Source: UBA1731 sp964440985 (GTDB lineage: Bacteria > Verrucomicrobiota > Kiritimatiellia > RFP12 > UBA1067). Taken from it: 12,999 nucleotides of DNA. Positions 6,346 through 12,999 of this stretch are shown one piece after another; within the stretch, counting starts at the first letter, position 1; every line of letters begins with the position of its first letter. The stretch lies in assembly GCA_964440985.1 (NCBI GenBank), contig CAYTWE010000054.1:1-12999 (forward strand), given 5' to 3'. The position numbers and the translations under genes were made by a program. Under the pieces are notes generated by a model that did not search any database, was not told the DNA's origin, and worked only from the letters and a program-made list of their open reading frames with translations.

Positions 6346-9300
6346 ATGACAGCTGCAGGAATGAGCATGAAATCGGACTTTACGGCGAAGTCTCCCTCCA
6401 TGACCTGTGCGCTTGCGCTGCTTGTCTGCGTTGCCTTTCCACTGGTTTCCGTGAGGGCGGCGGTGCTGGACGTCACCGCCTACGGTGCGGATCCGACGGG
6501 TTCGCGTCAATCGCAGGCGGAAATATTCAAGGCGGTGCTTGCCGCAAAGCCAGGCGACGTGGTGTTCTTTCCGAAGGGGACATACAGCCTTGGCAAGCGC
6601 ATATGGGTAGGAGAGAAGAAAAACATAACGCTGCGCGGAGAGAGTGGCACGGTGATCAGGATGCACTGCGACCCGCGTCGTGCCGAGCAGGATTCTTCAG
6701 GCGCATTCTACCTGTACAGATGTGAGGATGTCGCGATTGAGCGCTTCACGATAACGACTGACAATCCGATAGGCTGCGTTGGAAGCGTGGTGTCGGTGGA
6801 CAAGGACGCAAAGACGATCGACTTTAGGATTGATGCGCCGTTTCCCGCGTCCGGCGAAGAGCACTTCTTTCAGCTCAACACGTGCGACGGTGAGGGGATG
6901 CCGGATGCCGCGCTTGAGACGCACCGCAACATCGAGCGGCAGACACTTCCTGACGGACGTGAGATATTTGTCGGACATCCGTACCGGATGATTGGCGAAC
7001 GCCTTGCCAGGATAACAGTTCCGAAATGGATTTCGCTTGCGGCAGTCACAAATGGACACAGGATGCTTGTGCGGTATTTCCGCAACGGCGAGGCCCCATT
7101 TGTCCTCAACGGGGTGCGTCGCGTCCGCATCGAAGATGTGGAGATAGAGCGCACCCCTTCAACAGGCTGTGTGGTGGTGCCGCCATCCGAGGATCTAGTG
7201 TTCCGCAGATTCTCCATCCGTCCGCGCAAGGATGACCCACACGTCTGCGCCTCGAATTCGGATGGCATCCATTTCGTAGGATGCGCCGGATCGGTGACGC
7301 TTGACGACTGTCACTTCAAGGGACTGGGCGATGATGCACTGAACATTCATTCCCTCGGCGGCGAAGTCAAGGCGTTCGACGCAGAGACGGGCGCATTTGA
7401 ATTCATCCGCCGCTTGACAGACCGCAGGGAATGCGCCCTTTCTGAGGGCTGGGCGGCGGCGGGGGACAGGATTGCCGTCTACGACCCTGAGACGTTGATC
7501 CTGCGTGGCGAGATGGCGCTCAAGTCGTTTGGGAAGGAAGGCAGGGGAATCGCCGCAGCAGATGGCGGAGTGGTTCCTCGCATTGGCGATCTTGTCGCAA
7601 ACGCACGGAACTATCCGGAAGTGCGCATCATGAACTGCTCGGTCGAGAACACACGCGCCAGGGCGTTTCTGCTGCAGACGCGGAAGTTCACGATAGAGAA
7701 TTGCCGGTTCCGCGGTCTTAAGTCCGCCGCAGTGCTGCTTGCGTGCGACATGGTGTTCTGGAACGAGATGGGGCCTTTCGACGATGCAGTTGTCAGGAAC
7801 TGCACATTCGAGAAATGCGCGAAGAGGCTTACCGCCGACCGGATGCTCGGAGCGCTGACGGTTCGAACGCGCCATGACGGCGGGCCTGCGGAATACCCGG
7901 CTGGCGTACATCGCAATCTGCGCATCATCGGCAACACCTTCGAGGACATCGGGCCGTCGGCAATCTACGTAGAAGCCACGGATGGTCTGGAGATACTCAA
8001 CAACAAGTTTACGCGGTGCGCACAGAATCCGGATCCGACGCCGGAGATGCGCTTCCCCGTGCGTCTGCGAAACTGCGCAAATGCGACTGTTGAGGGCAAT
8101 TCGTTCGACGGCGACCCGGAAAGGGTCGTTTCAGAGGAGAAACTTCTTCCGCCGAAGGGGACGAAGGACGCCAGGCGGCCATACGAGATGGTATGGGCCA
8201 ACCGGAGGGCGGACGAGACGACACCTGTCGACCGCCTTGAATCAGGCGAGGGCTGGATGGTCGAGGGGGAGAATGTGGAGGCGAAGGTCTCCAGCGCAAA
8301 TGACAGGCTGCTCTTCGGAGACGGAACGCTGCGCCTTGACCATCGCGCAACAGGGAGCGGGCCAAAGGTGCGGTTGCGTCGCAAAACGCCGCTTGCGCTT
8401 CCGCCGTTTGACACATTCAGCGTGTGGATCTACGGCAACAACTTCTATGGCCGCTCGCCGGCCGGCACTCCAATGACGCGGCTCATGGCGGATTTTGCGG
8501 ATGCGGACGGCAATCCGTTCACGCTCAACGTTGCGACGATATTGCATCGCGAATGGTGCAGATTCCAGGTCAAGGTTCCGAAGGATGTTCGCCGGCGGGC
8601 TATGACGGGCGGATGCAAGTTCATCGGCTTTACGCTGACGGGCGGTACGAATGTGGACTATCGCCGGATCGATTTGACAAGCGTATGCGCTTTCGTGGAA
8701 AAGCTGAAGCCGCTTTCCTTCAGGCCAAGGGCGAAGCGCGGAGTGCAGGTGTTTCCCGATCAGCCGCAGGGCGCAAACGTCGGTGAGGGACGTCTGCCGT
8801 TTCCGACCGTGGAGACGACGGTCGTGCCGCCTGTGGCATCGCCGGATGCGGCGCTTGAGTTCCGTACGCCGAAGAATCCCGGCATATGGGACGACCTCGC
8901 GTTCCGCATCGGCAAAGGGCCGTGGATTCCGCTCGCCATAGGCGGTGGCGTGTGGCCGCGTGCGTCTGCGGACAATGCGAAGGTGCGCTGGAAACGGATT
9001 GGAGATTCTCTTGTCGCGGACATCACAGTCAAGGGCGGCAACGTTGAGGAGGTACGATTTGGCGGAATCGGAATTGACCTTGACGCAAAGGCCATGCCGA
9101 TTCCGTTCTGCACCTACGGCAGTGAGCAATGGGATGAGCGTCCGCAGGTGGTGGTGGCCGACTGCGGCGCTGCGACGCGCTTCATCTCCGCCACGCTGGA
9201 CTGGACGCAGTCAAACGCCTCGCTTCCGTTTCCGCCAACCAGTGTGGATTACGTCCAGGCCAACGGCGGCGCCAGATATCGTCCAAAGACCGACGGAACG

Positions 9301-11466
9301 CGCAATGACGTGTTCGAGAGGTTTGTGTGGACCGTCTCTCCGAGATTCGAGGATGCGTTGCCGTTCATTCCAAACCCCGTTTCGCCATGGCGTCCGGTTA
9401 CGGGGCGGGCGGCATGGATGTCGTCTGGCGCGAGCGGCGACCGGACGCCCAACCGCGAGGCGCTGTTTTGGCTCAGGCGCAAGGGGGTGCGTCGTCTCAT
9501 CGTGACAGACCATGAAACCGGATGGCGCGATGGAGACGAAAGCTTCACGTTCCGCACAGATCCCGCACCGGGACGCGGTGGTGACAAAGGGCAATACGTC
9601 TATGCGCGGAAGTTGATAGACGACTTCGGTTTCCGCTACGGCCCGTACAACAACTACACGGATTATGCGCCCGTGAACGGAAACTGGCGTTCAGACTTCG
9701 TGAGCCGTCTGGAGGACGGGAACTGGAAACTGGCGTGGGCGCGCTGCACGGCGCCGAAACCGCTGTACTCCGTTGAGATGTGCGAAAGGCTTGCCCCCGC
9801 CATCCAGCGAAAATTCCATTTCAACACGGCGTACTGCGATGTGCATACCGCAGTGTCGCCATGGGGCCGCACAGACTACGATGCGCGGGTTCCCGGCGCC
9901 GGCACGTTTGCGCAGACATTCTATGCGTATGGCGAAATAATGGGGATTCAGAAGCGGACATGGAACGGCCCTGTCTCTTCGGAGGGCGGACACCAGTGGC
10001 TGTATTCAGGATTGACAGACCACAACTATGGGCAGGATCGCACATACCGGCTGATGGAGCATCCGTGGATCGTCGACTTCAACCTGCTGAGGATGCACCC
10101 GTTGACGAGCGATTTCGGATGCTACGCCGGAATGCTCTTCGGCGACGCGAACGTTCCGAAGGGATCGCCGTGGCGAGTGGTCGAGCCATGGACAGCCGTC
10201 ACGCTTGCGTTCGGTCATTCTGCGTTCATACTTCCGCAGGATCAGGTGTATTCCTACTACATGATTGTTGCGCCGGCATCTCGCTATTCGCAGGAGAACG
10301 CGCGGAAGATCCGATATGCCGATGCGAACGGCAGGCTTCTCACGACATCCGAGGCGGTTGTCAGCGGGGAGATAGCCCACAATCGTGTCATTGTCGCCTA
10401 TGATGGCGGAACATTCGTTGCGGTGAACGGTGATCCGGACGGAGGATGGCTCTCCGTACGCCGCGGCAAGGGGCGGCTTGCCCTGCCTCAATGGGGATTC
10501 TTCTGCAGAGGCGGCGACACCATCGCGTTTTCAGGTCAGGCGAAAGGCGGAACGAACCGTGTGGACTTCTGCCGTGGCGGACGTGAGGCCGGCTATGTCT
10601 TCATGCACGGACGCGGTACGCTGACGGAGTTTCCCGGCGGGGCGACGGATGGATGGCTCGTGAGGCTGACCGAGGATGGCGGCGCGGAGGAGGTGATCCC
10701 TGAGAGAAAGGAGGGGGTGTCCGAAATCGGATTGCCGTATGCCGCGACGCGGCTTGTCGGTTTGCGAGCCGCATCGAACGCTGAGGAAGTCCGAGAAATC
10801 CCGTTTCGCATCGATGCGAATGGCTGGACGCGCTTTGTGCGTTCCCCGGACTGCTATTCCTACCGTGCAATCCTTCCGAAAGGCTTTTCAGAGCCGTCGG
10901 TTGACGTCTATGAAAGATGGGCGTTAAAGCCGAACAGCTTCAAGGCCACCGTTCAGCCGCGTCGCGTATGTACACAAAAGGAACTGCCGAGGCGCTATCG
11001 GAGAGGCGTTCTGCGTCCGGATGGCTCAGAGGCCGAATTGACGGCATCAAGCGGCGGCCATGTCCAAGCGCGCGACGTCATCTGCGGCGGCGAACGCAAG
11101 GATGGGCTTGCCGTGCATCCGCCATACAAGGATGGTGCGACCGGAGCCGCATTCGTGAGCTATGTGCTTACGCCAGACGCCTCTTTCAGGCTGTTCCGCG
11201 CAGACGTCGGCAAAGCCGACGGAACTACGCCTGGCGATGGCATTCTGTTCAAGGTGGCGGTAAAGGCCGGAAACTCCCCGTTGCAGGTGCTGTCCGAATG
11301 CCGTGTCGCCGGACACGAGTGGAAGGAGTTGTCGGCAGACCTGTCGCCATATGCCGGCAGAAGGATTCATCTCTATCTGCTGACCGATCCGGGCGGCAAC
11401 ACCTATGGAGATGGCGGCGGATGGGCGAACCTGCGTCTCCTGCCGTCTGTTCTGGCGGCGAAGTGA
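6346..11466 (+). CDS. Multidomain secreted glycosidase: GH110-like beta-helix fused to a second hydrolase barrel
   Basis: The product has 1706 residues. The signal peptide is hydrophobic at 20-36 and cut near VRA (38). Residues 40-590 form a right-handed beta-helix opening with VLDVTAYGADPTG. It resembles GH110 alpha-1,3-galactosidases: Asp306 in SDGIHF and Asp329-Asp330 in GDDALNIH are spaced 23/24 apart, as I recall for the GH110 catalytic aspartates. A CBM-like jelly roll (about 630-790) and a large beta-sandwich (about 820-1015) follow. A TIM-barrel-like domain (about 1020-1320) has Asp1165 in AYCDVHT and Glu1213 in GPVSSEGG as probable nucleophile and acid/base. It looks most like GH101/GH129 or DUF5696-type barrels, which is a family-level guess. 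Residues 1320-1550 are beta-rich, and 1561-1705 look like an NPCBM domain (GLAVHPP). The product is probably periplasmic or extracellular. Galactose- or GalNAc-alpha-linked host glycans are the inferred substrates. The start could instead be residue 8 (6367). Confidence 0.85.
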   Translation: MTAAGMSMKSDFTAKSPSMTCALALLVCVAFPLVSVRAAVLDVTAYGADPTGSRQSQAEIFKAVLAAKPGDVVFFPKGTYSLGKRIWVGEKKNITLRGESGTVIRMHCDPRRAEQDSSGAFYLYRCEDVAIERFTITTDNPIGCVGSVVSVDKDAKTIDFRIDAPFPASGEEHFFQLNTCDGEGMPDAALETHRNIERQTLPDGREIFVGHPYRMIGERLARITVPKWISLAAVTNGHRMLVRYFRNGEAPFVLNGVRRVRIEDVEIERTPSTGCVVVPPSEDLVFRRFSIRPRKDDPHVCASNSDGIHFVGCAGSVTLDDCHFKGLGDDALNIHSLGGEVKAFDAETGAFEFIRRLTDRRECALSEGWAAAGDRIAVYDPETLILRGEMALKSFGKEGRGIAAADGGVVPRIGDLVANARNYPEVRIMNCSVENTRARAFLLQTRKFTIENCRFRGLKSAAVLLACDMVFWNEMGPFDDAVVRNCTFEKCAKRLTADRMLGALTVRTRHDGGPAEYPAGVHRNLRIIGNTFEDIGPSAIYVEATDGLEILNNKFTRCAQNPDPTPEMRFPVRLRNCANATVEGNSFDGDPERVVSEEKLLPPKGTKDARRPYEMVWANRRADETTPVDRLESGEGWMVEGENVEAKVSSANDRLLFGDGTLRLDHRATGSGPKVRLRRKTPLALPPFDTFSVWIYGNNFYGRSPAGTPMTRLMADFADADGNPFTLNVATILHREWCRFQVKVPKDVRRRAMTGGCKFIGFTLTGGTNVDYRRIDLTSVCAFVEKLKPLSFRPRAKRGVQVFPDQPQGANVGEGRLPFPTVETTVVPPVASPDAALEFRTPKNPGIWDDLAFRIGKGPWIPLAIGGGVWPRASADNAKVRWKRIGDSLVADITVKGGNVEEVRFGGIGIDLDAKAMPIPFCTYGSEQWDERPQVVVADCGAATRFISATLDWTQSNASLPFPPTSVDYVQANGGARYRPKTDGTRNDVFERFVWTVSPRFEDALPFIPNPVSPWRPVTGRAAWMSSGASGDRTPNREALFWLRRKGVRRLIVTDHETGWRDGDESFTFRTDPAPGRGGDKGQYVYARKLIDDFGFRYGPYNNYTDYAPVNGNWRSDFVSRLEDGNWKLAWARCTAPKPLYSVEMCERLAPAIQRKFHFNTAYCDVHTAVSPWGRTDYDARVPGAGTFAQTFYAYGEIMGIQKRTWNGPVSSEGGHQWLYSGLTDHNYGQDRTYRLMEHPWIVDFNLLRMHPLTSDFGCYAGMLFGDANVPKGSPWRVVEPWTAVTLAFGHSAFILPQDQVYSYYMIVAPASRYSQENARKIRYADANGRLLTTSEAVVSGEIAHNRVIVAYDGGTFVAVNGDPDGGWLSVRRGKGRLALPQWGFFCRGGDTIAFSGQAKGGTNRVDFCRGGREAGYVFMHGRGTLTEFPGGATDGWLVRLTEDGGAEEVIPERKEGVSEIGLPYAATRLVGLRAASNAEEVREIPFRIDANGWTRFVRSPDCYSYRAILPKGFSEPSVDVYERWALKPNSFKATVQPRRVCTQKELPRRYRRGVLRPDGSEAELTASSGGHVQARDVICGGERKDGLAVHPPYKDGATGAAFVSYVLTPDASFRLFRADVGKADGTTPGDGILFKVAVKAGNSPLQVLSECRVAGHEWKELSADLSPYAGRRIHLYLLTDPGGNTYGDGGGWANLRLLPSVLAAK

Positions 11467-11493
11467 CGCAAGCACATTGCCGAGCTAATGCCA

Positions 11494-11528
11494 AAACGCC
11501 TCATGCGCATATGGCGCATGAGGCGTTT
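11494..11528. terminator. Bidirectional terminator hairpin between gene 3 and nifS
   Basis: AAACGCCTCATGCGC (11494-11508) and its exact reverse complement (11514-11528) form a 15-bp perfect stem with a 5-nt loop. The arms end in AAA and TTT, so each strand has a short U-run at the stem foot. The hairpin lies 27 nt after the gene 3 stop and 21 nt beyond the nifS stop. It therefore fits a shared terminator for two convergent genes. Confidence 0.9.
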
Positions 11529-11549
11529 GATTCAGTCAAGCGTCCATTG

Positions 11550-12731
11550 TCACTTGAACGTCGTCGGGTCTGAATCCGGCCCGAAAGGCGACATGTCGCG
11601 CAGCCCCTTGATTATGGGCGGCAGCTTCTCCAGAACGTAATCCACTTCGTCCATCGTGTTGTAGCGCGAAAGCGAGAACCTCACGCTGCCGTGCACTGCT
11701 ATGAACGGAACGCCCATTGCGCGTATCACGTGGCTTGGGTCGAGGGAGCCGGAGGCGCAGGCGCTTCCGGTGGAGATGCAGATGCCGACATCGGACAGAC
11801 GATAGGCAATGGCCTCGCCCTCGATGTACTCGAACGAGACGTTAAGCGTGTTGGGAAGCCGGTGGTTCACGTCGCCGTTTACGCGGACGTTCGGGCAGGA
11901 GGCGAGTATGCCGGCCTCAAGCCTGTCGCGCATCCTGCCGACCTCGTTCGCTTCGCGCTCAGCGTTTGCGGAGGCAAGTTCGCAGGCTTTCGCGAGACCG
12001 ACGATGTACGGAACGTTCTCCGTTCCGGCGCGCCGCCCACCCTCCTGGTGTCCGCCAAGCATGAACGGCTTGAACTTCGTCCCCTTGCGGACATAGAGGA
12101 TCCCTACGCCTTTGGGGGCGTGGAACTTGTGTCCGGAAATGGATAGCATATCAACAGGCATCTTCTGCACATCGATTGGGATTTTGCCGGCGACCTGCAC
12201 TGCATCGGTGTGCATCGTCGCGCCGTACTCCTTGGCGATTTCGGCGATTTCCCGTATCGGGAAGACGGTGCCAGTTTCGTTGTTTGCCCACATGGCGGAG
12301 ACGAGCGCATTCTTCGTGCCCTCAAGCTCTGCGCGAAGGCGGTCGAGATCGATCTGCCCCACGCCGTCCACGGGAAGTTCAACCTCCTCGAATCCCATGG
12401 CCTTGAGCCGCCGGGCAGGCTGAAGCACGGCGGGATGCTCCACCGCCGTAGTTATCACTTTCATTCCCTTGCCGAACCAGTCCGCCGTGCCGCGTATCGC
12501 CGTGTTGTCCGATTCCGTCGCGCAGGACGTGAACAGCACCTCCTCCGGCGAGCAGTTGAGAAACTGCGCCACCTGCTCCCGTGCATCGGAAAGGTATTTT
12601 GACACGTTTCCGCCGAAAGCGTGCATGGATGAAGGGTTGCCGTACAGTTCGCAGAAGAACGGCAGCATTGCCTCACGCACCTCATCGGCGGTGCGTGTAG
12701 TTGCATTGTTGTCGAAATATACCGTTTTCAT
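11550..12731 (-). CDS. nifS: Cysteine desulfurase, NifS type
   Basis: This 393-residue PLP enzyme takes sulfur from L-cysteine as an enzyme persulfide and gives it to Fe-S cluster scaffolds or other acceptors; the other product is alanine. Landmarks are YFDNNATT (5-12), GNPSSMHAFG (31-40), FTSCATESDN (67-76), His99 in AVEHPA, Asp176 and Gln179 in HTDAVQV, and the PLP lysine Lys202 in SGHKFHAPKG. The catalytic Cys325 is in TGSACASGSLDPSHV. Lys202 and Cys325 have the same numbers I recall for Azotobacter NifS, and the mobile-loop sequence fits the NifS/IscS class rather than SufS. The protein is full length and appears intact. It stands alone: no nifU, iscU or iscR is visible, and the convergent terminator makes it the last gene of its transcript. 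The ATG at 12731 gives the usual family N-terminus but has no good Shine-Dalgarno. General Fe-S or tRNA thiolation supply is likelier than nitrogen fixation. Confidence 0.97.
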   Translation of the reverse strand: MKTVYFDNNATTRTADEVREAMLPFFCELYGNPSSMHAFGGNVSKYLSDAREQVAQFLNCSPEEVLFTSCATESDNTAIRGTADWFGKGMKVITTAVEHPAVLQPARRLKAMGFEEVELPVDGVGQIDLDRLRAELEGTKNALVSAMWANNETGTVFPIREIAEIAKEYGATMHTDAVQVAGKIPIDVQKMPVDMLSISGHKFHAPKGVGILYVRKGTKFKPFMLGGHQEGGRRAGTENVPYIVGLAKACELASANAEREANEVGRMRDRLEAGILASCPNVRVNGDVNHRLPNTLNVSFEYIEGEAIAYRLSDVGICISTGSACASGSLDPSHVIRAMGVPFIAVHGSVRFSLSRYNTMDEVDYVLEKLPPIIKGLRDMSPFGPDSDPTTFK

Positions 12732-12752
12732 TTCATGTGCCGATTGTCGCAG

Positions 12753-12792
12753 CCATATCCTGCGCAGACAACGAATTGAACAGCGGATATGG
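12753..12792 (-). promoter_or_regulatory. Hairpin in the nifS leader
   Basis: CCATATCC and GGATATGG are exact reverse complements, 24 nt apart, in the leader between the nifS promoter and the start codon. Two further G-C pairs can form past a bulged A. The 3' arm contains the only AGGA of the leader, about 28 nt before the ATG, next to a possible seven-codon frame (start ATGGCT) whose TGA ends one base before the nifS ATG. This could control translation, but the stem is modest. Confidence 0.4.
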
Positions 12793-12811
12793 AGTGCTGC
12801 ATTGGCGGCGT

Positions 12812-12820
12812 ATTATAGCA
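12812..12820 (-). promoter_or_regulatory. Extended -10 promoter for nifS
   Basis: Read on the minus strand this is TGCTATAAT, a perfect TATAAT with an extended -10 TG. No strong -35 hexamer is present at 16-18 nt; a hairpin (12832-12852) occupies that zone. The predicted 5' leader is about 75 nt. Confidence 0.6.
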
Positions 12821-12831
12821 CACAACCGAAA

Positions 12832-12852
12832 AGCCGACATTCAATGCCGACT
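12832..12852 (-). terminator. Small minus-strand hairpin followed by a U-run
   Basis: On the minus strand AGTCGGCA pairs with TGTCGGCT around TTGAA: 8 pairs, two of them G-U. It is followed by TTT. This looks like a weak intrinsic terminator for a minus-strand gene ending to the right, placed just before the nifS -10 box. The wobbles favour RNA from the minus strand. It could instead be a protein site overlapping the -35 zone. Confidence 0.4.
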
Positions 12853-12866
12853 AAAGGATCGCCATA

Positions 12867-12901
12867 GAAAATTGTAATATCTCGTGGCACAGTTTCAGAC
12901 A
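12867..12901 (-). repeat. 35-nt intergenic repeat, right copy (inverted)
   Basis: On the minus strand this reads TGTCTGAAACTGTGCCACG followed by AGATATTACAATTTTC, matching 12-46 at 33 of 35 bases. It points inward toward nifS and ends 49 nt before the nifS TATAAT, against 50 nt for the left copy before the GH2 TATAAT. It is preceded on its own strand by a run of 11 C. With the left copy it brackets the whole window as an inverted pair. Confidence 0.85.
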
Positions 12902-12912
12902 GGGGGGGGGGG
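12902..12912. repeat. 11-bp homopolymer G tract
   Basis: An unbroken run of 11 G (C on the minus strand) directly adjoins the right repeat copy. The left copy has only CCCC at the matching place, one T away. Such tracts change length easily by slippage and are also prone to sequencing or assembly error. Confidence 0.9.
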
Positions 12913-12913
12913 C

Positions 12914-12997
12914 TTATTGCAGATCAAACGGCCATGAGTATGATGATTCAAGCGGCTTAAGCCACTCTTGAATCAAGATGAGCGTACGCAGTTTATA
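12914..12997 (-). CDS. Possible 3' end of a minus-strand gene entering from the right
   Basis: One minus-strand frame is open from the window edge to a TAA at 12916-12914. It gives 27 residues, beginning YKLRTLILIQEWLKP and ending SWPFDLQ. A frame this short stays open by chance about a quarter of the time, so the evidence is weak. In its favour, the C tract, the 35-nt repeat and a terminator-like hairpin follow in the order expected after a gene, for example a transposase near its element's end. The product is not recognised. Confidence 0.25.
   Translation of the reverse strand, partial: YKLRTLILIQEWLKPLESSYSWPFDLQ
12944..12975. repeat. Nested palindrome near the right edge
   Basis: TGATTCAAG (12944-12952) and CTTGAATCA (12967-12975) are perfect 9-bp inverted arms. 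Between them lies the 10-bp palindrome GGCTTAAGCC (12954-12963). No U-run follows on either strand, so a terminator is unlikely. It could be a binding site or chance structure in coding sequence. Confidence 0.5.
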
Positions 12998-12999
12998 TC

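Noticed and set aside
8242..9129. Minus-strand open frame of 295 codons opposite gene 3
   Set aside because: It lies wholly inside gene 3, has no recognisable motif and no ribosome binding site of note, and looks like a shadow frame.
11550..12731. Assigning nifS to nitrogen fixation
   Set aside because: No nif, nifU or other fixation genes are in view. NifS-type desulfurases also serve general Fe-S assembly in many non-fixing bacteria.
1..12999. CRISPR arrays, tRNA, rRNA or defence genes
   Set aside because: I saw no regularly spaced repeats, no cloverleaf-like sequence and no defence-type domains on either strand.

Overview
The window looks like chromosome from a Gram-negative bacterium of the PVC group that lives on polysaccharides. 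Kiritimatiellota, Lentisphaerota or a related Verrucomicrobia-like gut or sediment lineage is the best guess. The guess rests on content: a family 2 glycoside hydrolase, two very large predicted secreted proteins built on right-handed parallel beta-helices, GC-rich coding DNA with sigma70-like TATAAT boxes, and a free-standing NifS-type cysteine desulfurase. No rRNA or other taxonomic marker is present, so the placement is an inference.

Layout. Positions 1-147 hold a 35-nt repeat copy, a good extended -10 box and the leader of gene 1. Gene 1 (148-2007, +) is a GH2 enzyme with both catalytic glutamates. The 164-nt gap after it holds a long wobble-rich RNA hairpin and a strong promoter. Gene 2 (2172-6341, +) encodes a 1389-residue secreted protein with three tandem beta-helix modules. 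Gene 3 (6346-11466, +) starts 4 nt after gene 2, apparently translationally coupled to it. It encodes a 1706-residue multidomain enzyme: a GH110-like beta-helix, beta-sandwich domains, a second catalytic barrel that resembles the GH101/GH129 type, and a C-terminal NPCBM-like domain. A perfect 15-bp hairpin at 11494-11528 separates it from the convergent nifS gene (11550-12731, -). The right end holds the nifS leader and promoter, a second inverted copy of the 35-nt repeat, an 11-G tract and possibly the last codons of another minus-strand gene.

Working together. Genes 1-3 read as an outward-directed glycan-degradation set: an exo-beta-glycosidase (GH2), a large passenger-like beta-helix protein of unknown job, and a two-catalytic-domain enzyme whose domains point to alpha-linked galactose or N-acetylgalactosamine, as on host mucin-type glycans. 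nifS is a separate housekeeping unit for sulfur mobilisation and Fe-S clusters. No CRISPR array, tRNA, rRNA, complete transposase or recognisable defence system was seen. The most notable items are the GH110-like/second-hydrolase fusion, the 35-nt repeat lying at nearly the same distance from two promoters, the 22-pair RNA hairpin, the A10 promoter spacer and the recurrent ATGnnATGA start context.
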